From the NCBI GenBank assembly GCA_934661375.1, contig CAKUJH010000016.1:1-64000 (forward strand): 64,000 nucleotides of DNA, read 5' to 3'. Under the pieces are notes generated by a model that saw only the letters and a list, made by a program, of their open reading frames with translations, did no database searches and was not told where the DNA came from. Source of the DNA: an uncultured Victivallales bacterium. GTDB taxonomy: Bacteria > Verrucomicrobiota > Lentisphaeria > Victivallales > UBA1829. How positions within the stretch are numbered: the stretch's first letter is position 1; each line of letters starts with the position of its first letter. The position numbers and the translations under genes are program-made. Shown one piece after another: positions 33,509 to 41,205 of this stretch.

Positions 33509-34438
33509 TCAGATCGTTTTTTCTGCGGACGGGAAAATCGCCTCCGCATACATTTCCGGTGAGAAAAACTGCAGATCTTCCGGAGCTTCCCCCAGTCCGA
33601 CAAACAGGATCGGGAGTTTGAATTCTTCCTGAACAGCGGCAGCCGCGCCGCCTTTTCCTGTGCCGTCGAGTTTGGTCAGAACCAGTGCGCTGGCTCCGGA
33701 AACGGAAGCAAATTCCCTTGCCTGGGACAACGCATTGGTGCCGACTCCGGCATCCAGAGTCAGCAGGGTTTCATGCGGAGCTTCCGGCAGCTGTTTGCGG
33801 ATGATCCGCAGAATTTTTGCCAGTTCATCCATCAGACCTTTCTGGTTCTGCTGACGTCCCGCCGTATCAATGATGAGATAATCCATGCCTTTGGCTTTGG
33901 CGGAAGCCACGGCGTCAAACGCCACCGCAGCGGCATCGGCGCCGGTTCGGGCTGCGACAACCGGACAGGAGGTGCGTTCCCCCCAGAGTTTGAGCTGTTC
34001 GACCGCTGCGGCGCGGAAGGTGTCGCACGCTGCCAGCATGACTTTTTTCCCCTGGGAAGTCAGCAGTGCCGCCAGTTTCCCCGTGGTAGTGGTTTTTCCG
34101 CTGCCGTTGACTCCGACCATCAGGATGACAGTCGGTCCTTCGGACGCGGTATGAAGAGGACGGTTCCCTTCGCGGAGAATCCGGCAGAGTTCGTTCCGGG
34201 CGGCGGTCAGAATGTCGTCCCGTCCGGAAAATTCCCCCTGCTGGTAACGGTCTTTGAGCGTATGGGTGATTTTGCGGGCTGCCTGCACGCCGAAATCGGC
34301 GGCAATCAGTTCGTTTTCCAGTTTGAGGAATGATTCGTCATCCCATTTTTCCTGCTGGGTGAACAGTCCGCTGATCCCGCGGCCGATGGCGACCGCCGTT
34401 TTTTTGAGTCCGCGTTTGAAAGCGTCGAAAATGGACAT
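33509..34438 (-). CDS. ftsY: signal recognition particle receptor FtsY
   Basis: The SRP-dependent GTPase that delivers ribosomes to the membrane. This 309-residue NG-domain form lacks the long acidic A domain of E. coli. Motifs are G1 GVNGSGKTTTTGKLA near 110, the DTFRAAAVEQL insertion-box motif, DTAGRQQNQKGLMDEL (G3), TKLDGTGKGGAA (G4) and GLGEAPEDLQFF (G5 region). It overlaps the nusB stop by one base and precedes ribD, so it appears to be transcribed from the FMN-riboswitch operon. That is an unusual neighbourhood for ftsY. Confidence 0.95.
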   Translation of the reverse strand: MSIFDAFKRGLKKTAVAIGRGISGLFTQQEKWDDESFLKLENELIAADFGVQAARKITHTLKDRYQQGEFSGRDDILTAARNELCRILREGNRPLHTASEGPTVILMVGVNGSGKTTTTGKLAALLTSQGKKVMLAACDTFRAAAVEQLKLWGERTSCPVVAARTGADAAAVAFDAVASAKAKGMDYLIIDTAGRQQNQKGLMDELAKILRIIRKQLPEAPHETLLTLDAGVGTNALSQAREFASVSGASALVLTKLDGTGKGGAAAAVQEEFKLPILFVGLGEAPEDLQFFSPEMYAEAIFPSAEKTI

Positions 34439-35022
34439 CAGTTCTCCTCTTCTTCCTGGCTGCCGGCAGCTTTTTTCCCTGCGGGAATTTTGCTGTGCGG
34501 CGGCAATTTGTCCTTGACTGCGTTCAGCAGTCCGTTGATGAATATGCCGGATTTGTCGGAACTGTAATCTTTGGCAATTTCGATGGCCTCGTTGATGCTG
34601 ACCAGCGCGGGAATGTCGGGACAGTAGTGAAGCTCAAAAACCGCAACCCGGATAATGTTACGGTCCACTACCGGCATACGGGAAATTTCCCAGTGGCTGG
34701 AAGCATCGCTGATGATCTGGTCAATGTCCGCTTCATGTTCGCAGACTCCGGCAATGATTTTTTCTGCGTATGCGCGGGCTTTCCGGTAAGTTTTGGCATC
34801 CGGAAATTCGCCTGAAAGTTCCGCCTGTGTCCAGAAGTTCTCCAGGCTTTCCGCAAAATCATCCATGCCGGCGACATCGCACTGAAACAGAAACTGCATG
34901 GCGAGTTCGCGTCCAAACCGCTTGAACAGCTTCGGGACAGCCGCAGTGCCGTGACTGGTTTCCGCAAGATTTTTTTCCGGAGTGTCTGCGTGATCTTCCG
35001 TAATTTCATTCTGCTCGTTCAT
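34438..35022 (-). CDS. nusB: transcription antitermination factor NusB
   Basis: An RNA-binding factor of the boxA antitermination complex. The NusB core occupies about residues 38-175: RELAMQFLFQCDV, then YAEKIIAGV, RNIIRVAVFELHY and INEAIEIAKDYSSDKSG, all conserved. Short polar tails at both ends (an acidic N-terminal ~35 residues and a Lys/Glu-rich C-terminus) make it longer than most NusB (about 140). It lies 15 bases after ribH, a frequent bacterial pairing. Confidence 0.93.
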   Translation of the reverse strand: MNEQNEITEDHADTPEKNLAETSHGTAAVPKLFKRFGRELAMQFLFQCDVAGMDDFAESLENFWTQAELSGEFPDAKTYRKARAYAEKIIAGVCEHEADIDQIISDASSHWEISRMPVVDRNIIRVAVFELHYCPDIPALVSINEAIEIAKDYSSDKSGIFINGLLNAVKDKLPPHSKIPAGKKAAGSQEEEEN

Positions 35023-35037
35023 AATCCGGACACCCGA

Positions 35038-35523
35038 TCATCCTTTCCGGGAAAAATTCTTGAGCAGATTCGCCATTTCCACTGCCGTGCGTGCGGCATC
35101 CGCACCGCGGTTGCCGGCTTTGGTGCCGCTGCGTTCGATGGCCTGTTCGATATTTTCCGTGGAAACCACTCCGTACACCGCCGGAATTCCTTTTTCCAGG
35201 GACAGCTGTCCCAGTGCTTTGGAAACTTCGGAGTTGATGTGGTCGGCGTGGGTGGTGGAACCGCGGATCACCATGCCCAGCCCGATGGTCGCGTCATATT
35301 TGCCGGTATCCATCATTTTGGAGATCACCAGCGGAATTTCAAAAGAACCCGGAACCCATGCCACATCCACATTTTTGGGGTCGCCGCCCAGACGGCGGAA
35401 CGTATCCAGTGCGCCGCCGAGCAGTTCACTTACAAAAAAATCGTTGAATCTGGCGCAGACGATCCCGATCCGGAGACCTTCCGCGTTCAGCATACCTTCA
35501 TAAACATTGCCTTCAGCAGCCAT
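35038..35523 (-). CDS. ribH: 6,7-dimethyl-8-ribityllumazine synthase
   Basis: Condenses the RibB product with the pyrimidine from RibD. This 161-residue protein, of normal length, forms icosahedral or pentameric shells. Conserved segments are IGIVCARFNDFFV, WVPGSFEIPLV, GLGMVIRGSTTHADHIN (with the catalytic His) and VVSTENIEQAIERSGTKAGNRG. AAGGG precedes ATG 35523. It lies 57 bases after ribBA. Confidence 0.97.
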   Translation of the reverse strand: MAAEGNVYEGMLNAEGLRIGIVCARFNDFFVSELLGGALDTFRRLGGDPKNVDVAWVPGSFEIPLVISKMMDTGKYDATIGLGMVIRGSTTHADHINSEVSKALGQLSLEKGIPAVYGVVSTENIEQAIERSGTKAGNRGADAARTAVEMANLLKNFSRKG

Positions 35524-35580
35524 GTCAATACCCTTTCATTGTCAATTTATAATGTAATATACTTGTATATGGGAAAACTG

Positions 35581-36801
35581 TCAACCGTTTTTTTTGGACT
35601 TTCCGCAGGAATCCAGCAGATGCCCCATTTTTTCACGTTTGGTTTCCAGATAGCGGCGGTTGTTTTCCTTCGGCGGAATCACAATGGGAACCCGTTCGAC
35701 AATTTTCAGCCCGTAACCGTCAATCCCGACGATTTTCTGCGGATTGTTGGTCATCAGACGCACTCCCTTGATGCCCAGATCCAGCAGAATCTGCGCTCCT
35801 GTCCCGTATTCGCGCAGATCGGCGGGAAAGCCCAGCTTGAGATTGGCTTCCACGGTATCGCAGCCTTCTTCCTGAAGACGGTAGGCATGAAGTTTGTTTT
35901 CCAGTCCGATGCCGCGGCCTTCCTGGCGCATGTAGACAATTACGCCGCGTCCTTCCTGGGCAATCATGCGCATGGCGGTGTGGAGCTGTTCCCCGCAATC
36001 GCAGCGCTGCGAGCCGAACACATCGCCCGTCAGACATTCACTGTGAACACGGGTCAGCACGGATTCTCCGTTGCGGACGTCTCCCATCACCAGCGCAAGA
36101 TGCGTGGAGTTGTCAATCTTGGAACGGTAGAGATGCAGTTTGAAATCTCCGTAATCGGTCGGCAGTTTCACCGTTTCTTCGCAGACCACCAGATGTTCCG
36201 TGCGGCGGCGGTAGGCAATCAGCGAGGCGATGGACAGGATTTTCAGTCCGTAGCGTTTCTTGAATTCCATCAGGTCCGGCAGACGCGCCATCGTGCCGTC
36301 GTCTTTGGTGATTTCGCAGATGGTTCCCGCCGGATAAAAACCGGCAAGACGCGCCAAATCCACAGCAGCTTCCGTGTGCCCGGTCCGCTGAAGCACTCCG
36401 CCCGGACGCGCCGCAATCGGGAAAATGTGTCCGGGAATGCCGAAATCGGAACGCTGGCATTTCGAATTGATCAGGGATTTCACGGTGTTTGCCCGGTCGA
36501 ATGCTGAAATGCCGGTGGTGCCGGACAGCGCATCCACGCTTTCCGTGAAAGCCGTGTTGAAATGGTCGGTGGACGGTGTACGGTAAATCTTGAGTTCGCG
36601 GGCGCGTTCTTCAGTAATCGGCGCACAGACCAGGCCGCGCGCGTGCGTGATCATGAAATTGATGATTTCCGGGGTAACTTTTTCCGCCGCGCAGACCAGA
36701 TCGCCTTCATTTTCGCGGTTTTCATCATCCGTTACAATGACCATTTTCCCCTGACGGATGTCTTCCAGCACGGATTCTACGGAATCAAATTCGAAATTCA
36801 T
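35581..36801 (-). CDS. ribBA: bifunctional DHBP synthase / GTP cyclohydrolase II
   Basis: Makes both precursors of riboflavin from ribulose-5-phosphate and GTP. The N-terminal RibB (about 1-200) has DDENRENEGDLVCAAE and the active-site RTGHTEAAVDLARLAG. The C-terminal RibA (about 205-400) has the zinc-Cys pattern SECLTGDVFGSQRCDCGEQL and RQEGRGIGLENKLHAYRLQE. It totals 406 residues. ATG 36801 follows AGGAGG. It is the first gene of the operon, and the FMN riboswitch lies about 95 bases ahead. Confidence 0.97.
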   Translation of the reverse strand: MNFEFDSVESVLEDIRQGKMVIVTDDENRENEGDLVCAAEKVTPEIINFMITHARGLVCAPITEERARELKIYRTPSTDHFNTAFTESVDALSGTTGISAFDRANTVKSLINSKCQRSDFGIPGHIFPIAARPGGVLQRTGHTEAAVDLARLAGFYPAGTICEITKDDGTMARLPDLMEFKKRYGLKILSIASLIAYRRRTEHLVVCEETVKLPTDYGDFKLHLYRSKIDNSTHLALVMGDVRNGESVLTRVHSECLTGDVFGSQRCDCGEQLHTAMRMIAQEGRGVIVYMRQEGRGIGLENKLHAYRLQEEGCDTVEANLKLGFPADLREYGTGAQILLDLGIKGVRLMTNNPQKIVGIDGYGLKIVERVPIVIPPKENNRRYLETKREKMGHLLDSCGKSKKNG

Positions 36802-36896
36802 AGCTGATGCCTCCTGTAAATGTGCGGTTCTCATTTGGACAGGCGGGCGGAAACAGGGATCGGCGCAGATCAGCCGCAGCAGCTGCCGCCGGTCAT

Positions 36897-37025
36897 TCTT
36901 CTCTCATCCAGACTGTACTGTCGGTCATGGAGTTGCACCATGTCTGCAATTGGCGACTGCCAATTTGCTCGCGGACTGTTACCGCCGGTAAGGACTTCGC
37001 GATACCGCGTCACCTTGCCCTGAAG
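36897..37025 (-). promoter_or_regulatory. FMN riboswitch (RFN element)
   Basis: On the minus strand the conserved RFN blocks appear in order: TTCAGGGCAAGGTGA, TACCGGCGGTAA, AGTCCGCGAGC, GCAGACATGGTGCAACTCCA and the closing AGTCTGGATGAGAGAAGAA. It should bind FMN and repress the riboflavin operon. The ~95 bases between it and ribBA are GC-rich and probably hold the expression platform, but I see no clear T-run terminator, so control at translation is possible. Confidence 0.95.
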
Positions 37026-37053
37026 AAAACCTTTGTTCTCATTGATTTTCTAA

Positions 37054-37083
37054 ATAATATACATGAAATTCTGAAAAATGCAA
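37054..37083 (-). promoter_or_regulatory. promoter of the riboflavin operon
   Basis: On the minus strand, TTGCAT (37083-37078), an 18-base spacer and TATTAT (37059-37054) put the transcription start about 20-25 bases ahead of the FMN riboswitch. The stretch 37084-37234 holds nothing else I can support. Confidence 0.5.
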
Positions 37084-37234
37084 ACCGGTTCCGGGAAAAA
37101 CATTTTTTGAATAAAGGAAAAAGGCGCATATTTCTTTATTTATCCGGACAGACGCGACTGCCAAAAGGTGCTCGACGGGGAAAATTGTTCTGGCTCAATG
37201 TTTGGAAAAGAGGTTTGGAAGAGGTTTTGAGCTG

Positions 37235-37906
37235 TCAAGCCGCATGGGGAAGACGGATTTTTTGAAAAACAGGAAAAACTCTGTCTAAAAATTGAAAAAA
37301 GACTGCCGCATGGGCCTTTTTGACCTGAATTTTTGCATGACGGACCATCTGCATGATATTATGCATGGTCAGAATCGCATGGATTGAATGATAAACGGCA
37401 CATCGTCCTCGGATCCGCAATCGCCGCAACGGGGTGAATTGTTTCATACGTCCGTTCAATCCTTCGATCGGACACCGCTTCGAGCCGTATCGTTTTTTGA
37501 ATTCATCGGCCGCTTCGAGCTTTCGGCGGCACCGAGTCCTCAAATTCGCATCCGTATACTTGAACTCGCGATTCTGTTTCCCGCATTTCTGGACCCGGCA
37601 TTTGTTTTTCAGCGGACATTCCACAATACACTTTTTTTCATCGAATTTACACTCATTCAAACCAACTTTATCTTTCGGCTGATGTGCTGTCGGAGCGATC
37701 AGTTTTACTCCGTTTTCGGCGGATTTGACATAATTTTCATCCGAACCGTAACCGGCATCGGCAAACAATTCTTCCGGCAAATGCTCCTCTTTTTTCAGTT
37801 TTTCCTCAATCTTCGGCAGGGATTCCATATCAGATTCGCTGCCGCCCTGAGGGAGCGCCTCGGTGATCAGCGGCAGGGCGGCAGCCAGACAGATTTTCCG
37901 AAACAT
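37235..37906 (-). pseudogene. truncated DDE transposase (IS1182/IS5-superfamily-like)
   Basis: The 223-residue C-terminal half of a DDE transposase. The middle catalytic Asp region LPEELFADAGYGSDENYV and the final Glu in RCPIEGLNGRMKQ are present. So is the Cys-rich zinc segment (KKCIVECPLKNKCRVQKC) typical of IS1182-like proteins, and the closing HNIMQMVRHA. The N-terminal half with the first Asp and DNA-binding domain is gone. The first ~12 residues of the ORF (MFRKICLAAALP) probably come from fused flanking DNA next to the glycosyltransferase gene. It should not be active. I saw no terminal inverted repeats. Confidence 0.8.
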
Positions 37907-37918
37907 GATGGCGCCTCC

Positions 37919-39322
37919 TCATTCATTTTCCAGCACAATATGACTGTCCGCGAATTTTCTGCCGGGCTCGTCCGCTTTTTTATCGCGGATGATCCAGATC
38001 TCGCCCGGCGGAGGCAGCTGTGCGGAACCTCTCTTTTCCGGCAGGGCATGATGCAGATAAAAGAAGCCTGCGCCTTGCGTGCGTTCCGGCGGATTGTACA
38101 GAATCACTTCTTTGCCCTGCTGTTCCAGGACCGCGCAGTATTGGAACAGCGGACGCAGAGATTTTTTGTTCCGGTACAAGGCAAGCAGAATGTCTGTGCT
38201 GATGACAGCCACGCAGACCAGCGTCAGGATGACCGCCGCGCGGCGCAGAGTGATCCAGCCCAGCCACCTGCGGAGCCGTTCCGGCGGATTTGCCAGATAA
38301 TACCCGCACAGCAGGGCGCAGGGGGCGTTCAACGGCAGCAGATACACCGTCCGTTTTCCGGATGCGATGCAGAGGATCAGGAACGGGACCAGAAATGCCA
38401 GCAGCGGGAATAGCAGAGCCTGCCCGCGCTTGTCCGCGATCCGGCGGACGGCGCCGCACAATGCGAACGGCAGCAGAAAAATCCAGGGGCAGAACCATGC
38501 CGGCAGTTTCGGCAAATAATAAAAAAACGGTTCCGCATGATCGGTTGTCTGCGAGGAGAAACGCCCCAGATTGTTGTCCAGGACTGCGATTTGGAACATC
38601 TCCTCCCCGCCGGTCCGGAGAAGCAGCAGATACCAGATTCCCGCCAGAGCCAGCCCGATGACGCCGCCGGCCGCGGCATAAAGAAACCCGGACGGACGGA
38701 ATTTCCGCTCCAGGATATTGGAGCCGATCAGCCATGCGCCGATGGTCATGCCCGGCAGAGCGGCGCCGATCAGACCTTTGGTGAGGATCCCGCCGGTCAG
38801 TCCTGCGCAGAAAAGCAGTCCGCAGACGGCGCGTTTTCGCGGAGACTCCGTGGTCATGAAAGTGTAAAACGCATACAGGCTCAGCAGGATGAAAAAGTTC
38901 AGCATCATATCCACGCGGCAGATACGGCTTTCCGAAAGGAACTGGGAACTGAACAGCAGAATCAATGCCGAACCCATGGCGGCTTTTCCGGAAAATTTCA
39001 TTTCCCGCGCCAGCGAAAAAGTCAGCATGACACAGCCGAATGCCGCCAATGCGCCCGGCAGTTTCGCCGCAAAATCCGTTATGCCGAACAGTGCATACAT
39101 CAGGCAAACGCACCAGTAGAAGAGCGGCGGATATTCCAGAAATTCTTTTCCGTTCAAAGTCGGAATCAGGTAATCATGGGAAAGAAACATTTCCGCAGCA
39201 ATTCCAGCCACCCGTGTTTCGTCTCCGCTTTCCAGTTCTCCGCACCATAAGCCGGCGAACAGTGCCAGGAACGCAATTCCCGCCGAGAGCAGCCCCTTGC
39301 TGCGCCATATCCGATTCAGCAT
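37919..39322 (-). CDS. ArnT/PMT-family (GT39/GT83-like) glycosyltransferase
   Basis: A 467-residue polytopic GT-C glycosyltransferase that moves a sugar from a polyprenyl-phosphate donor to a surface acceptor. The first loop carries the catalytic Asp/Glu region ELESGDETRVAGIAAEMF, then SHDYLIPTLNGKEFLEYPPLFYW, the classic ArnT/PMT_2 signature. About ten hydrophobic helices follow and a short soluble C-terminus ends the protein. Slightly shorter than ArnT (about 550). The truncated transposase lies 12 bases downstream. Confidence 0.88.
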   Translation of the reverse strand: MLNRIWRSKGLLSAGIAFLALFAGLWCGELESGDETRVAGIAAEMFLSHDYLIPTLNGKEFLEYPPLFYWCVCLMYALFGITDFAAKLPGALAAFGCVMLTFSLAREMKFSGKAAMGSALILLFSSQFLSESRICRVDMMLNFFILLSLYAFYTFMTTESPRKRAVCGLLFCAGLTGGILTKGLIGAALPGMTIGAWLIGSNILERKFRPSGFLYAAAGGVIGLALAGIWYLLLLRTGGEEMFQIAVLDNNLGRFSSQTTDHAEPFFYYLPKLPAWFCPWIFLLPFALCGAVRRIADKRGQALLFPLLAFLVPFLILCIASGKRTVYLLPLNAPCALLCGYYLANPPERLRRWLGWITLRRAAVILTLVCVAVISTDILLALYRNKKSLRPLFQYCAVLEQQGKEVILYNPPERTQGAGFFYLHHALPEKRGSAQLPPPGEIWIIRDKKADEPGRKFADSHIVLENE

Positions 39323-39405
39323 AATACAAGCCTCCTGTCTTTTTCTTTTGACAGTACTGTACTTGCTGAATCTTACGGGAATATTATGAACAGATTAAAT
39401 TCTGT

Positions 39406-40122
39406 TCATATTCGCTTTTTTTCAGGTTTTTTCTTCTGTTTCAGGAAACGGCGGAGCTGAACCAGCTGACGCCGCGAAGTGGTCAGGAAAAATACAGTCA
39501 GCAGACACGCCGGCACCAGCAGCAGAACTGTCATTCCGAAATTTTTCAGCAGAATGGCGCCGATTACCGCACCGGAAATGAAACAGACAATGACACCGTA
39601 ATAATGCAGTGCTTTCGGCACACCGCCCGTATCGGCGCAGATCAGCCCGCGGAACAGTGCTTCCGTGCCGCTGCGCAGATTTCCCGTGCACATGGTCGAG
39701 GCAAAAGGCAGCCCATGCACCCGGCGGAAAGTCTGTACCTGCATGGCGCAGACAAAGGCAATCAGGGCGTTCACGGCGAAATCCAGACGCCCCTGCGGGA
39801 TGAAGAACACGATCAGCAGACAGCTGATCTCCAGCAGGAGAATCAGCTGATGCCAGATCATGTTGGCGAATTTCGGCAGTCGGTTGTGCAGGGATTCCGC
39901 GGCAAACACGCCGGCGGCATAAGAAAGGATCGCCAGCAGGTATTTCAGGGAACTCAGCCACTGCATTTCCGCCAGCTGATAGCCGAACAGTACCATGTTT
40001 CCTGTTACCGCATTGGCGAAAACCCTGCCGCGGAACAGATACGTGTAAATATCCAGAAAACCGCCGGCGACACTCAGCAGACATGCCGCCGTCAGCCGTT
40101 CCGTATTATCCTGCACAGACAT
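39406..40122 (-). CDS. DUF1275/YoaK-family membrane protein
   Basis: A 238-residue protein with six membrane helices. The start SVAGGFLDIYTYLFRGRVFANAVTGNMVLFG is the YoaK/DUF1275 signature (GxxDaxxy...g.fas..TGN), and STMCTGNLRSGTEAL is its second half-repeat. A Lys-rich tail (KQKKKPEKKRI) follows. Function of the family is unknown. No linkage to neighbours is evident. Confidence 0.88.
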   Translation of the reverse strand: MSVQDNTERLTAACLLSVAGGFLDIYTYLFRGRVFANAVTGNMVLFGYQLAEMQWLSSLKYLLAILSYAAGVFAAESLHNRLPKFANMIWHQLILLLEISCLLIVFFIPQGRLDFAVNALIAFVCAMQVQTFRRVHGLPFASTMCTGNLRSGTEALFRGLICADTGGVPKALHYYGVIVCFISGAVIGAILLKNFGMTVLLLVPACLLTVFFLTTSRRQLVQLRRFLKQKKKPEKKRI

Positions 40123-40146
40123 TCTGCCGGAATCCTCATCTGCGGA

Positions 40147-41151
40147 TTATGCTTTTTCTTTTGTCTTGTTCATCGCCGCATCGAATTTGATTCCGGACGG
40201 ACGGAAATCGCAGCGGCGCACAAACTCACAGGCGTCTTTCGCGCCGAACTCACGATCCATGCCGGAATCTTCCCATTCCACAGAAAGCGGACCGTCATAT
40301 TCGATACGGTTCAGTTCGCGGATGATCTCTTCAAAATTGACCTGACCGTGTCCCGGACTGCGGAAATCCCAGCCGCGCCCCGGCTGTCCGAAATCCAGAT
40401 GACTGGACAGAATGCCGGAACGTCCGTCAAGCGTAACCGCGGCGTCTTTCATGTGGACATGAAAAATGCGGTCGGGGAAATCCTGAATAAAACGGACCGG
40501 GTTTATTCCCTGCCAGAACAGGTGGCTGGGGTCGAAATTGAATCCGATTTCCTCGCGGTAATCCAGTGTTTCCAGCAGCCGTTTGGCAGTTATGATGTCG
40601 AACGCGATTTCCGTGGGATGCACTTCCAGCGCGAATTTAATGCCGTGATCTTCAAACACATCCAGAATCGGATTCCACATTTCCGCCACATAGTCGAAAC
40701 CGTCCATGATGGTCTGTTTCGAAACCGGCGGGAAGCTGTAAAGCATGTGCCAGATCGGCGAACCAGTGAATCCGGTTACGACTTCCACTCCCAGATTTTC
40801 CGCGGCGCGGGCGGTGTATTTCATCTGATCGACAGCCCATTTGCGTTTGGCGTCCGCTTTGCCCGCCAGTTTCTTCGGACAGAAAACATCGGAACGCGAA
40901 TCGTTGTTCGGGTCGCAGACCAGCTGTCCTGCCAGATGGTTGCTGATTGCCCACAGATTCAGGTTGCGGCTGGCGAATTTATCCTTGATCAGTTTGCAGT
41001 ATTTTTTGTCGCGGGCGGCTTTTGCCACATCCAAATGGTCGCCGGAACATGCCAGCTCCACGCCGTCATAGCCCCAGGATGAAACTTTTTTCAGGAAAGT
41101 GTCCAGCGGCATGTCTGCCCACTGGCCGGAAAACAGGGTTACAGGTCTCAT
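40147..41151 (-). CDS. sugar phosphate isomerase/epimerase (xylose-isomerase-like TIM barrel)
   Basis: A 334-residue AP-endonuclease-2-fold protein. Barrel strands with metal-site residues are visible: YDGVELACSGDHLDV, KFALEVHPTEIAF (Glu and His), EIGFNFDPSHLFWQGI (Asp and His), RIFHVHMKDA (His and Asp), and the final Glu in LSVEWEDSGMD. These fit IolE/hyi-type isomerases. AAGGAG lies nine bases ahead of ATG 41151. The sugar substrate is unknown, and it stands alone rather than in a catabolic cluster. Confidence 0.85.
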   Translation of the reverse strand: MRPVTLFSGQWADMPLDTFLKKVSSWGYDGVELACSGDHLDVAKAARDKKYCKLIKDKFASRNLNLWAISNHLAGQLVCDPNNDSRSDVFCPKKLAGKADAKRKWAVDQMKYTARAAENLGVEVVTGFTGSPIWHMLYSFPPVSKQTIMDGFDYVAEMWNPILDVFEDHGIKFALEVHPTEIAFDIITAKRLLETLDYREEIGFNFDPSHLFWQGINPVRFIQDFPDRIFHVHMKDAAVTLDGRSGILSSHLDFGQPGRGWDFRSPGHGQVNFEEIIRELNRIEYDGPLSVEWEDSGMDREFGAKDACEFVRRCDFRPSGIKFDAAMNKTKEKA

Positions 41152-41205
41152 TGTTTTTTTTCTCCTTGCATCAAATGGTTCATAAATACAAGCCCCCTCA
41201 CGGTA

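Noticed and set aside
31985..33562. A 525-codon plus-strand open frame across ribE and ribD
   Set aside because: Antisense shadow of two well-supported enzymes, with no domain and no start signal.
34951..36507. A 518-codon plus-strand open frame opposite nusB, ribH and ribBA
   Set aside because: Antisense to three genes with clear motifs. The composition is that of a shadow frame.
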